Shown: positions 8,059 to 19,697, numbered from the stretch's first letter. The stretch is 20,526 bases of DNA from Plakobranchus ocellatus (GCA_019648995.1 BLXT01007728.1:160126-180651), one strand, 5' to 3'. A program made the numbers and translations. Notes: generated by a model not told the origin, from the letters alone.

Positions 8059-8309
8059 ATCGACCTGGACTGAAACATAGAGAAAAAGTTTCCAAACTGC
8101 AAGAATTATTAATCCAAGCCCTTCAGGCAGACACAGTGCGTGCACATCAAGGGGAGGCAGAGTCAGCAAACCTCTTCCCTCGCCTACTGATGTCTATTTC
8201 CTCCTTGAGAGAGCTAGGGGTTGAACATCGCCGCATGTTAGAGTCCCTCAAGGGTCAGATGAGCTTTCCACATGATCTCTATGCTGAGACATTTGATCTC
8301 ATTCCTTAG
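8059..8309 (+). CDS. Nuclear receptor last exon: ligand-binding-domain helices 9-12 with AF-2
   Basis: The exon completes an Asp codon (G|AT), so that DRPGL is formed across the junction. It then encodes 83 codons with stop TAG at 8307-8309. KVSKLQELLIQALQ is helix 9 (compare E75/Rev-erb SVEQLQETLLRALR and PPAR PIEDIQDNLLQALE). LFPRLLMSISSLRELGVEHR is helix 10/11, carrying the dimer face, and closely follows PPAR LFAKLLQKMTDLRQIVTEH. The C-terminus LYAETFDLIP is helix 12. Its LYAETF core (8277-8294) fits the AF-2 consensus phi-phi-x-E-phi-phi, so the receptor keeps a ligand-dependent activation helix, unlike vertebrate Rev-erb, which lacks it. Only five residues follow the AF-2 core's Phe/Asp, so there is no E75-like C-terminal F domain. 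Confidence 0.95.
8277..8294 (+). other. AF-2 activation helix core (LYAETF)
   Basis: Codons CTC TAT GCT GAG ACA TTT encode L-Y-A-E-T-F. The Glu is the invariant charge-clamp residue that, with the helix 3 Lys, grips LxxLL coactivator peptides. Its preservation argues for an activating receptor. Confidence 0.8.
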
Positions 8310-8690
8310 TTAAGTGTATTTCTTTGAAGCGTTCTGTATCTGAGCGTGAATTTATTTTTCTGTATATATTTGAGAAGTGAAGATACTTATAGGGTCTTGA
8401 TCTCTACTTGGTCTCTGCATTCTTTATTATTTGGAATTGTATGCATTCAATATTCTTTTAGAGATATTTCACATAATCTTCATTTTGAAGAAAGCAGAAA
8501 CAATCTAAACGGAGACATCTTGTCTTTTACAATTTTGTTTATTTGATGATGAATTTGATTTTTAGTAAAAAGAAATTGTCTTTATTTTAGCCATACAAAA
8601 AATTTCAAATCCTATCTGGAACTGAGCTTGCTGTGAGCCGAAAATCACTGCTGTGGTTTTTTTGTTTTTAATGGATTTTTTTTGTGGAGT

Positions 8691-8728
8691 AAGTATATAT
8701 TGTGATTAAAAGTATATATTGTGATTAA
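8691..8728 (+). repeat. Perfect 19-bp tandem duplication
   Basis: The unit AAGTATATATTGTGATTAA occurs twice head to tail (8691-8709 and 8710-8728) with no mismatch. It lies about 400 bases after the stop codon, probably inside the 3' UTR. Each copy carries GTATATATTGTG and the poly(A)-signal variant ATTAA(A). It may be slippage or a duplicated RNA-binding site. Confidence 0.9.
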
Positions 8729-10247
8729 TTAGGTCAGAATCATGTGTCCAGTACTTTGTTAAGTTTTAGTCGAAACGTCTTGTGTTTTAAAGAATTTTCA
8801 TGGCAAAAGGACGTCAAAGAAATGGATCTTTAGCTTATTCTTTTAAAGTAGTACATTATAAAGACCGCTGGCTGAGGAGATTTTTCTCTTTTTTTGCACT
8901 ATTGTTCATTCTGTAACAATGTCCGCATTGACAATGCAATATCAGTCTGTGCAAACAGTGAGTGGGATGTTGCAAAGTAGCAGTCAAATATATTGTAAGA
9001 ATGTGACAATAATATTTACTTGAAAGTAAGTCTTGATATATTCCAGGAATGATAGAGGCTGAAGCTTATTCACATTACGATCTTTTGTGTAGATGTTAAG
9101 AAAGCATTTAATTCCCTTATTTAAAAAAAAGGCTATACAGTGCAGTCCTCTATCAACTAAAGTAGAAAAAGATGATTCAATGTTTTAAATTTTATTTTAT
9201 ATTCAGCCTGATTGTAGATGATGTGTGAATTTTCATGTTAACTTAATTTGTTTTAATCTTTAGGCAGTGTACATACTTTTGTTGAATTTTCAACTTTTTT
9301 CTTTAGACCGGTGAATTTTACCATGTTGATTTTCCTCAACTTTTCTTGATTATTTTGATGTTATGGCATGTAGTTAGCTATGTATTCAAATGTTACATTT
9401 TTGTTGTTGCTTTTGTTTTCTACAAGATAGTGGCTATTAGTCGTCGCTTTTAAGTCTGTGTGTATTAGTTTTCTTGTATATAAATCCATCTCAATATCTG
9501 GCAACACTTCAAGTACATAATATGACTGTTACAGCTCCTGCTATATTGCTGATTATACTATCTGTGAGACAATCCTTGAACCAATTCTACCATTATGTGT
9601 TTAGTTCCTTTCACCGTGCGATGACCCCAACTGTGATATATAAATAGAATTTGTTGATCTTCTATATTTTGTGTTGAACCATCACAATTTTACCTCTTCT
9701 TATTTGATCATTTTGGCCTCTAGACTTTTAGAGTGGTTTTTTTTTTTAATTTTATTTAATAATTTAAAAAAAAAATTATTTCTATAAATTGCTTTGAAAC
9801 CAGCTCTTGATCATTAAGGTGGAAATGATTGCTTCATTCATTATTTTTACAAGAGGCAGTTGTTTAGGTATAATGTATGCTGCATAGAAGCCTCTTCATT
9901 TTTATTCTTTACATTTGGGCTCAAACTGATGACAAAATGAGAACCAATTTTTTTTTGGACTTTGTTTTATAATATGTAACTCTAATTTTGTCTCAACTGT
10001 GTTGGAAGAAAGTATAGTTTAAAATGTAGCAAAAAGAAAGTTATAGCAATGACTTTTTGGAAAAGGATTCTGAAACTTTTGTTTAAATATCATTGTTGAC
10101 ATGAAAATTGGTCTACTTTTATCAATTTTTCACCCGAGTTTTGATTTTTTAGAGTGACATATATAATTTTGTTCATGCAACTCTTTTTTTTATTGGTGAT
10201 GGTCTATTACAGCCGGATTTTTTAATGAAATGTGTATAGGGATTAGG

Positions 10248-10277
10248 AATAAATGATGTTTGTAGCAGTCTAATAAA
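10248..10277 (+). promoter_or_regulatory. Paired AATAAA hexamers, candidate poly(A) signals
   Basis: Two AATAAA hexamers (10248-10253 and 10272-10277) lie 24 bases apart on the receptor's strand and are the first canonical copies I noticed after the stop. The sequence downstream is only modestly GT-rich (CTTGTAGTC). In an AT-rich genome such hexamers arise by chance, so this is a candidate only. Confidence 0.3.
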
Positions 10278-11016
10278 CAAATCTTGTAGTCATCCTGAAA
10301 TGACAATGAGATGATAATTTTTAGGGTAAAAATTGCTATCTCTGTATGCATATAAAGTTCATAGTCAGTGATAGACATACAGGAAAAGGCCTTCCATACT
10401 ATTTCACCTGTTGCTAGACCCATTTTTTGACTGCTATACGTTTTGTTGAGTGAAATATATTTTTAAACTGTGAACTGAACACGTTGTATTCTGTTACTGT
10501 TGTTAGCCTCATCCATAGCCAGGATAGAGTGTGGCAGTACCGGTGATAAACAAACATGCCTGGTGAAACTCTCATCCATTTAAAAACATAAAATCTCCTC
10601 TACTTCTCAAGATGCTTATTCTTTTATATATTTGACACAGTTCACCATAAATTCTGTAATTATATGTATTGCCTATGTATAAGTCTAAAACCGGTGTGAC
10701 TAAAATTTATATTTTTGTATTTTTTCCTCCCTCTTTTTCCCTCTCTCTGTCGCTTGAAATGAACCCAGTGAATTTTCACTCTTGCTGCTTATCTAGACTA
10801 CAAATATATATAGCTATGTTGCTTTTACTATGTTATGAAATGCTTTTCTGTAAATCCCAGTGATGCCTATCTTGAACTTCTATATTTTTATATGATTTCT
10901 TTATATTATTGAAGCTTTTAATCTCGGTGAATCAGCTTACTTCAATTGCAGTGTATCATTCAAAGACAATTTATAGCTTGCAGCACATGGTTTCCTGTTC
11001 GGCTAAATTTTTTACT

Positions 11017-11022
11017 AATAAA
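11017..11022 (+). promoter_or_regulatory. AATAAA with strong U-rich downstream tract
   Basis: AATAAA is followed about 8 bases later by a pyrimidine tract (TCTTTTTTTTCTCTC, then TTTTATTG) that resembles a downstream U-rich element. It is the best-formed poly(A) candidate seen in the 3' flank and would give a 3' UTR of about 2.7 kb. Confidence 0.35.
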
Positions 11023-11735
11023 GGAGTCTTTTTTTTCTCTCTTTTATTGTTACAAATACACAGTTATATGTAATCTATATGAAAGCAGATGCATTTACTG
11101 ACCAGCAATCACTTTTTTTTTTAATGATCCTATAACCAGCTACAAGCCCTTTAAAGAGCCAAAAAAGATGAAGCCTCCAAAGATCAATAACAAAGCAAAT
11201 GGACAAGTAAATAAAAAAAATATTGCTGGGAATGAGGGAGAATCATCTTTGGCACTCAAAAACAAAATTACTGCAGTATGCTTTTGAGAATTAAGTAACT
11301 TTGTAGCCAAAGCTGATCTTTTAAAAATTTCTTTAAATGTGTGAAAATGTTTTTTTGTTGGCAAATTTTTTTCACACGTATTGGCATATTTCAAAGCATT
11401 TTGTAACTGCATACCCAATCATACACTTTTCTCAATCAATGCAGGCTTATGCAAATAGCTGATAACATAATCCACTTTTAATCATTTTAAGAATTTGAAT
11501 CAAATTGTGTTTATAAGGATGATGAGCAAGGATGTCTGTATGATGAATACTCTTGTTCGGAGAAGTTAAAGATCATAGTTTCAAATATGACGCTTTAGTT
11601 TTTCTTGGAAAATTTGTGTCATTAATATAAACAAATATATTCTTTAACGTTCACTATGCATTTTTAGCTTAATGCATTTGATGTAAAAAGAAATGAAGAT
11701 AACCTCTTTATTCATAAAATTGAGAGAGAAAATGT

Positions 11736-11773
11736 TTTTTTTTTTGTTTTGTTTTGTTTTGTTTTTTTTTTTT
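11736..11773 (+). repeat. T-run with TTTTG pentamer repeats
   Basis: A T run is interrupted by four regularly spaced G residues (GTTTTGTTTTGTTTTG) and followed by another T run. It is a simple repeat of unknown function. Confidence 0.85.
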
Positions 11774-12229
11774 CACGTTTTCAAAGGTTTTGCAAATAAA
11801 ATCAAGGTATTCTCTTAAGCAACATTGTTTTTTTCATAGTTTCAAGGTGGGGGAGGGGGTAGTTACCTGTTTAACTGGTCAACAGGTGATACAATAATCT
11901 CTGCCTTTGATTTGGGTTGGTGGGAAACAGGAAGTAGATGATTCTTAGTCGGCCTGATTTTTTATGTCAATTTGGCAAATGATGTCTTTTATTATATTAC
12001 AAAGTCTGTTTGCCAATCATATTCTGTATAAAAGTGTAAAATTGTTTCCTTTCCAACAAAAGACTAAGAAGTGAAAAATGTTGTCTTCTCTTGACAAATT
12101 ACACTGCGTTGACAGCTGTGTAGACTTTGACATTACTCTTTCTCTTTAGAATTTCAAGATTTGAAGAATACATATGTAGATCCATTTTTAAGTGCTTGCT
12201 GTGGCACAAATCTATCCACTGCTTTGCTC

Positions 12230-12235
12230 AATAAA
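12230..12235 (+). promoter_or_regulatory. AATAAA candidate distal poly(A) signal
   Basis: AATAAA in TGCTCAATAAAACATG is the last canonical hexamer I noticed before the plus strand becomes less T-rich. A further copy lies at 11795-11800. If used, it would give a 3' UTR of about 3.9 kb. This is inference from composition only. Confidence 0.25.
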
Positions 12236-12300
12236 ACATGCGACAACTGTATTCATTGAATAATATTAAGTATCTAACCTTTTTCATACAAATGGATTAA

Positions 12301-15300
12301 TTTTTTTCCCAGACGGAAACAGGTCAAACAGAATGAGACATCATTTATATTCTTGGTAGCAGATATCAAAATGATTCATGCAGTATAAATTATTATCTTA
12401 CTCATGGAGAACAATTCAGTCCAAGCCAAGCTTAGGACTCAAAAGGAAGAAGAGGAAGATTTGGTGATATGCAGATTTGTTTTTCCTTACAAGTTGATGA
12501 TATTTTGAAAGCTGAGATTAATGTGTGAGATGATTAATATTTTTGTTGTGTTAGCTTTAAAACTCATAACCCAAATTATGTTAGTGAACATATATGCGTA
12601 TATACCTTTGCATATGATTTCAAGTCAAACTACACCTTTAGTACACCTATATTTAATATCAGTCATGTTTTGATGTAAATTTATTTTTGGTCATTATTTT
12701 AGGTTTATAAAAAAGCAAATCCCTAGTTACAAAACAAGTTCAAAGGTGGAGACACTTGTAATGTAAAGTATTTAATTTTATACTTTCCTCAATATTTTTC
12801 AACCAGTGCCTATGCATTTTCTTGTCAGTTTAATGTATCAGTATGTGACGTTAGATTGAGCTTCCACTGATTCTATAGGCCTCTTTCGTGCAACAATGCA
12901 CTAAAAAATGGCACAATTTGTAAATGGTAATTAATTCCTTTTTAATTTCAGAGAAATGTTCATGTGTGATTGCTGTTAGAAGTATTTATGAGATCAAAGG
13001 GTTTTAATGTGCTAACAATTACCCTTTTCTTTGCGTTAATGAATAATTTTGAGCCTGAAGATTTTACAGCATTTGGAATTACATGCTGTAGGCACAACTC
13101 TTTCATTATCACTTTTAGCAAATGTGTAAAATGTCCATGAGCACCAATCCTTGCCTTGTTTTTTTCTGATAGAAATGATAGTTGCTTTTATTCTTAGAGA
13201 TCAATGTGCTTATTGTGTATAGACATTTTAATAATTATAAAATGACACAGAAAGAAGAAACACTGCTATTGTGCAGAGTATGTTGTGTTTTTTTTTTTTT
13301 AACAACTAAGAGATAGCAATGACAAACTGAGTGAAAGTCATTACTGCTCTTCATTGAATATCTCCCGGTGAACTGTCAAAATTGTCCCTGTGATCATATA
13401 ACCAGCTTCGTCCTCTTTAATCATTTGTGTATTAAAGTGTATTCATAGCTGTGAGTGCATGCAAGATGTTATTTTTTATTTGCACTCAAATCATTTTCAG
13501 AGCACAAGATAGATGCAATTTTTCTGCTGCATCTTACAATGTTTATATTACAGAGATGATGGATCAGATCTAGTTCTGGAAGTATTCAAATGGATTTGGT
13601 CCTGTAAAAAAATATGAGATTGTTTAAAAAATGAGTTCCTGCCTGATATAATTCAAGTATACCAGATTAAAAAAAAGATAATTATTCATTTTCATCAGTA
13701 GGTAGAGAACAATATGCATAGTCCTGTTTGTGACAAGAATAACAACAACAAAAACAACATAACATAAACATAAAAATTAATTTAACACTTACTCCTAAGG
13801 CAAGTTTTGAATTTGGTACTATTTGATTATCGAATCAAAACAACTTCTTTTTCACATTTTGATGTCTTGGATCAAAATAGGTTTTGAAAGAAACTTTGTG
13901 TAAACAAAATCATTTTGGTTTTCAAAGGTTCTCTATCTTCTTTCAGTGCTCCTTTGCTAATGTAATAAGCCATAACAAATAAAAAAAAATCGTGTGCAGG
14001 GTTTGCCATCCAAATTCAAACCAGACCAAAAAAAAACAAAAAAACAACTATCTCCTTTTGATAGATTTATGTCTTAAAACAAAGAGTTGAAGCGTCTTGA
14101 GTAACACATATAAAAAAGCCAATATTTTCTTACTTTCCGCCATTGCTCATCTCTATAGCAGCTAACTTAGGAGAATATCTTTGAAAACAGAGCAACTAAA
14201 ATGTATATTCATTTGTGTTTTAACTGGAGCAAGTGTGTAGATCAGTCAGTAAGCAAGATTATTCTTCTTCATCTATCCTTATTCAAGCTGATTTTAGTTG
14301 ATTAGAAACTGGGTCAATGAAACAATTTGGATTAGATATATAAGTTCTTGAAGCATTTTATTTTCAAATTAGCAGTTAATTTTTTCATCACATTTTGAAT
14401 CACAGCTTGACATTAGCAAATTAATATGGTCCTATTTCAATCACAATAAAACTTGTTACCTTCTTATCAGCTAATTTTTTTTTGCTGTTGCTCTGGCCTG
14501 AACATTTCTTTTGGAGCTTTGCTGTACTGTCAACAGACGTTTGTGAATTTACAAAATCTATCCTATGGTGTAAAATTGACTATTTTCCTGCCGTTCTTGA
14601 AAAATATGAAATGTATGCATAGACAAACTGACCAGTGATGAAAGTCAGTTTGTCTTATGTCTGTATTTTTTTTTCATGTAAAAATGTTTATTTACTTAAC
14701 CCTAGAAATTATGCATAAATCATAAATAGTGTACACCTGACAATTCATTACTCAAGGGACCATGAGATTCATGTCGAATTAACAGAAAGTCGAGTAATGA
14801 GAAACCATTCTGGTATAGCATGTCATTGCTACTGCTCTATTGACAAATGTGACTTGACAAATCACTTGGATTGTGAATGTAAGCTAGCACACCAAGTTTA
14901 ATTATTTCACCAGTTTCAGAAGTGGTCAAGAATAACTCGAAAGTATGGTATGTCTAAACATGTCCTTGTGGGCAAGCTCACTACTGCACTAGGATAAAAA
15001 AGTATGAAAAGAAATGCTTTTGCTTTAATAACAGTATGATTGCTTCAAGAGCAAAGCAGGGATACATTTTTTTACCTTGCAATAGAAACAATCTATACTG
15101 AAAAGACAATAGGTAAGACACTTATGTTCAAAGTGGGGCACATATATGTTGAATTAAAAAAAACTTGAAAGCAATAATTAAAAAGGAATGAGATCGGACT
15201 TTGGCACTAGGTCAAATTGAAGGAGATATTGAATTAAGTGGAGCGCTCTGACTGATCATTACATGTGTCCGTCCTCATAACAAAATATCTACAGTATTGT

Positions 15301-17799
15301 CTGTTTCAACATATAGGGGTCTCTTTTGACTTACACTTTAATTACTTTTGTTTTTCACCAGCAACATACATGTACAAAAATATGTACAAATGTAGGGCCT
15401 ATATTGTATTTGCTACCTTTTGTTGAAAACCTATTTGTCTTTTCTTTTAAAATAGTATACCTGATATTGTGTGTGCGCATGCATACACACAGACGCAAAC
15501 ATACACACAAATTAACCTGATGCCCATGTCTTAAATACAACCTTTTACAGTGTTGCGGCACAAAATTAAAGGAGGAATAGACAATATTATGAGGGATGAA
15601 CTGATCCAATATATTCCATAATGAACAGAGACAAAAAAAAAATTGGTGTTTCAGTTATTTTTTTTCCAGTTTGCTGAAAGTGTATTTTAACAGAAATATG
15701 GAAGAAAGAGCAAAAAGCCTTTCCTGTCATCACTATTTTGTTAATGTATCTGCATCATTTGAATAATGTGATGCTTATAGCAGTTTAAAGATATATATTC
15801 TTAATGATTCATATATGCCGATTTTCAGTTGTATTCATAATTTAGTGTATGTCCACTTAAAGATAAACATTGATCATATATCAATTATGAATGGATGAAT
15901 GTAAATCAGTGTGCTTCATCATTTTCATTTTACAAATTTATATAAATTTCCAAAATAAAGAATCTATAATATATACTTCTTTTTTGTGTGGAGATTTTAC
16001 ATTAACTTAGGATGTAGGAAGTGTGCATAAAAAAAGATGATAAGTTGCCATGATTCACCTTGGTATAAAAATAAAGCTATGCATAACCTAGTTTGTGTTG
16101 CATTTTATAAATTTACTACATCTATGAAAACATGTATAAGTTTCAATTATCTGCATATTTTTGAGAGATGGAGATTTACTTTAATTGTGTATTCATTATC
16201 TTACTTTTTTGTGAGTTTATTGTTGACAGTCTCCAAAAAATGAAGAGATCTACGAAGCAAGAGCATTGCAACATGTTTGGCATGTTTTCAAATGCTATTT
16301 TAACTTTACCAGCACTATCATTATGCATATTTAAACAAATTTCAATGTCTGAATTAACTTTTACCGCCACCCACCAATATGTACAACAACCAAAAATAAT
16401 ATATATATTATATATAAACATGAAGAAATCATTTTTTTTCAACAGCAACAAATGTTTTTCTTTTTAATTTTTTTTTTTTGTTGAATGAGAATGATTTCAT
16501 TTTTCTATTTATATATATATTCAATTCTGTCCCTTAGAATTTTTCTATTGGGTGAAAATGGTTTAAAAAAAAAAAAAAAGCAGGCAGATTACTTCAAATG
16601 CATTTTTTTTTTCAATTGCTTTATTCTAATCCTATAGTTTCGAAAGTTCACAATGAAATGATCACTGACAATATTATTGTTTTCTTACATTCATCATTTT
16701 AGGTAGAGTATTATATATTCTTTGAATTTAATTCTCTCTTCTGCTGACTGCAGAAAAAAGCCTACAAGTGATTCATGAGTATCCATTTGTGAGTGGTGGT
16801 GAAGGTTAAATATGATCATATCTAGTACCAAACAATTTTTAGATTTCTCTCATACGTGTACTTGTATATAGTTTTTCATTTTCCTTTTCATTAATTTCAT
16901 GTTCTCTTGAGTTCTCATTATCTACATCTAGAAAATTAAAATTGTAACTAATTGATTAGAAATGCCATAAAAATACCATAGTGCTTCACTTTTCATGTTC
17001 CCCAAATTCATAGACTAAAACTTATTTAACAAATTTTTAAGTTAAGTGCTTGAGAAAAGATGTAATATTGACATCTTTAGGTTTCCGTGTTTCCATTGTC
17101 CTGATTTCTACCAACCCTTGCAATTCTAAGCTGCTGATTTGTGCTGTAATGCTTTATGTATTCCAGTAATAAGACATTCATTCTTCACTGCATCCAGACC
17201 TTCTCATGAAGAATGTGTTCTTCATCTACATTTGTTTTGTTAAAATATTTGTTTTTCTTTCCTTTTTCTTTTTATTCCAAACAGCGATGGTGAATCTCCA
17301 TTATCAGAATTGTGTTCCCCATTTTCATTTCACTATATCATTTAGAATTGATTAAAAATTAATATTTAAAATTTAATTGTGTTGTCCTATCATTCTGACT
17401 GTTTGTGGATGATTTTTTCTTTCCCTTTCTGTGAGAAGCCAGCTGTTCAGAAGGCAACCCTTCCCATGATGAAAAAAAGAAAATTGTTTTGGAAAAGTAG
17501 ATCTTAGCTATCAACGTACATGTATCTTTTTTTTTCAAAACCACATTAAAATATTCATCTACAGCACTGACGATAATGCATAAAAACCTGTGCATTCAAA
17601 ATAAAGGGAAAAAGATCATTTTTATTCTAGTATTTACTAATTTAGAACCGTTTGTAATATCTTATCTTTTATCAATAATGAATGAAAGATCTCCACTTCA
17701 TATAGATAGCAAATAAGCATGAAACAAAAAACAAACAACTTAAACCAACGCTTCCAGTGAGAAATGAAGCAAACCGAGGATTTTCTTTCCAGGAGGCTA
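12301..17799. other. AT-rich intergenic DNA without a recognisable gene
   Basis: I checked both strands for domains, clustered exons with splice signals, tRNA boxes and transposon ends and found none. The open frames here (14453-14638, 15326-15520 and its reverse, 16037-16467 and its reverse, 17595-17359) are short, poor in complexity and lack domain motifs. A TG/CA-type alternating patch lies at about 15467-15509, around the near-palindrome TGTGTGCGCATGCATACACA. A-rich and T-rich runs occur throughout. Confidence 0.6.
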
Positions 17800-17821
17800 A
17801 AATGCGACCACTTATACTATA

Positions 17822-17868
17822 GTCAGGAGCATACCTAGGGGGAGTTTGGGGGCGTGCTTACCTAGAAA
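17822..17868. mobile_element. Possible degenerate DNA-transposon terminus
   Basis: CAGGAGCATACCTAGGGGGAG, followed by TTTGGGGGCGTGC, resembles the CAGxGGCGTAxCTAGGGGG ends seen on many non-autonomous invertebrate transposons (hAT-like, from memory). The patch is sharply more G-rich than its surroundings. I could not find a matching inverted end or a duplicated target site, so the extent is unknown and the call is weak. Confidence 0.25.
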
Positions 17869-18054
17869 ATTTTTTTTAAAAGGACTGTAAATTAAGCCAT
17901 TTGGAGGCACTTTGGTTAATTTACCTTATATTTTGTTCAACTCTAAAAAAAAGAAATATTTATGGAGCAGCATTTAAATAGATCTACATGAAATTATTGC
18001 GACTGAGATTAATTCCACAAAAAACTGAAATGCAGAAATGTGCTGTCCCTGCGT

Positions 18055-18122
18055 AAAGTTGTGCAAAAAAAATGTCCAAAGTTGCGCTGGAAAAGTACCA
18101 AAGTTGTGCACAAAATTTGCGC
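18055..18122. repeat. Threefold imperfect 22-23-bp tandem repeat
   Basis: Three consecutive units start with AAAGTTGTGC or AAAGTTGCGC (at 18055, 18078 and 18100), each followed by an A-rich segment and a pyrimidine end (TGTCC, GTACC, TGCGC). It may be internal sequence of the same inserted element as the G-rich patch at 17822. Confidence 0.7.
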
Positions 18123-19439
18123 TATACCCCCAAAAGTGCACTTTAATTTTAAAATAAGCAGTGCAGAAAACCTGCTTTTTCTCACAAAGCAATGGATCTA
18201 AATCTTATTCTATGTCTTTTCCTTCCACTAGATTCTAGATAATCAAAATTAGGCTTAGTTTGTGAAATTGGCCAACACAAAAAAAAAAAAAATTGGCACT
18301 TTTTTTTAATGTTATTGCTGCTTTACCTACCAAATCTTCAAAGATAATATATGCCATACATCAGCAGCTTCAATTTAACATTTAGATTAAGGGCCTCGAT
18401 TTTACTTCACCTGAAAAGTTACACATTAAAAGATTGAAAGCAAGCTACTTAACTACACTCTGTATCCCTATGGCTAGACTAGATCTAGATCTTAACGTAT
18501 CAAGAATTTTAAATCTAGTTTCTACAATTCTAGATCAAGATCTCAATACCAGAGAAACTCTGCACTAGTCTAGAAATATAGCTAAGTATGAACTTGAATA
18601 GTTTTTTTTTTTTTTTTGCTTTTTGTTTGAAGTTATTGAAAAACGCTGTGCCATAGGCCTTCAGCCAGTATTTCCATTGCAATCTAAGAGTTGATTAAAA
18701 TAAACAAGAGCTACTGAAACAATGGTTTTGACCCAATGTTACATAAATTTTGATCTATGTCAAAATCAACTTGAAATTATAGACCAAATATTTAATTTTT
18801 CATTTTTTTTTTCTTATGCATGCTAATCTTGATGAAGCAGTAAGACTTATAATATCAAAGCATTTAACTTATCCATGTGTATGTGTCTATTGCACACTGA
18901 AAACACAATTTTACTTTTTAAAACTTTATGTGCGTCATTGAGTAGATCACATTATCTTCGTTAGAATATTTTATATTGACTAAAAACAAAAAAAACAAGG
19001 TACATTGAATAAACTTTGCAATCCTAACATTGGGTTCTGTCTTTGTCGTTTCGCCAAGCCGTAGCTTGGGAAAGTGTATGCGTACAGTGTATCAAACTGT
19101 CATGTGAACTAAACAATCAGTTGCCTCTCTCTGACCTGTGAATTTAAATCATTGAATTGTGTTGGGAAGAGCTGCTGGAGCACAATTTTAGTTTTCTACA
19201 AAGGACTAACAATAGCACACTAAATAGTGACAGACAGAATTAACGAACTATCCCCTGAAGGGGACTATCAGTATTTTATCAGCTTGCACCCACCTCATTA
19301 GCACAAGGCTAGTCCTAGGCGAGCTGCAAAACAACAAACGGGGCTACTGGCTACATTACTTGGCCATGGAGGGCACTGATCTTAAGAAATAATTATTCAT
19401 TTCAATTGCTACGTTTTTTGGTTTTTTTCACTTTTGTTT
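18123..19439. other. Noncoding DNA before the retroposon cluster
   Basis: No gene is seen. It includes a CTAG-rich patch (18473-18575), A and T runs, and a G/C-richer segment from about 19240 to 19380 with a small TCCCC-TGAA-GGGGA inverted repeat (about 19250-19263). The G/C-richer segment directly precedes the LINE remnant and may be part of it or of another old insertion. Confidence 0.5.
18473..18575. repeat. CTAG/AGATCT-rich patch
   Basis: About 100 bases hold at least six CTAG tetramers, several extended to TCTAGATCT or CTAGATC. This looks like a degenerate simple repeat of the TCTAGA/AGATCT type. Confidence 0.5.
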
Positions 19440-19697
19440 TGAATTTTCATGCCAAAAAGCCTATCCTAGGTCTTGCATTTTCGCAAATTCCCACTAAAGT
19501 AGCATGCGAAAAACCGCTGGGACAATGTGGACAACTAAAAGCACTGTCAAAATGACTTTTCTCATATGATATAGCGAAGCTGTCACCAAGAACAGTCTTA
19601 CAATGGATTCCTGACCATTGCCAGATTTCAGGAAATAAAAGCGCAGATATATTTGCAAAACAGGGAAGCTCAATGCCACAAAACAAAACAGAAATGA

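Larger units (their letters stand above)
8310..12300 (+). other. T-rich noncoding stretch; probable 3' UTR of the receptor
   Basis: After the stop codon no open frame shows domain character or exon-like composition for about 4 kb on either strand. The plus strand is conspicuously T-rich, with ATTTA pentamers and TGTATATA (about 8361), the kind of sequence common in invertebrate 3' UTRs. Candidate poly(A) hexamers are listed separately. The minus-strand frame 11418-11140 and the plus-strand frame 8346-8546 look like chance. How far the transcript extends cannot be read from sequence alone. Confidence 0.55.

Noticed and set aside
11140-11418. 92-residue minus-strand frame with a hydrophobic C-terminus
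   Set aside because: No recognisable domain, no splice context and AT-driven composition; in a T-rich region the reverse strand easily gives Lys/Phe-rich chance frames.
13735-13785. AACAAC-rich stretch as a possible poly-Asn/Gln coding exon
   Set aside because: No splice sites or flanking open frame support it; it is an A-rich simple repeat.
15460-15510. TGTGTGCGCATGCATACACA near-palindrome as a hairpin gene
   Set aside because: Alternating purine-pyrimidine simple sequence is palindromic by nature; the arms are short and interrupted.
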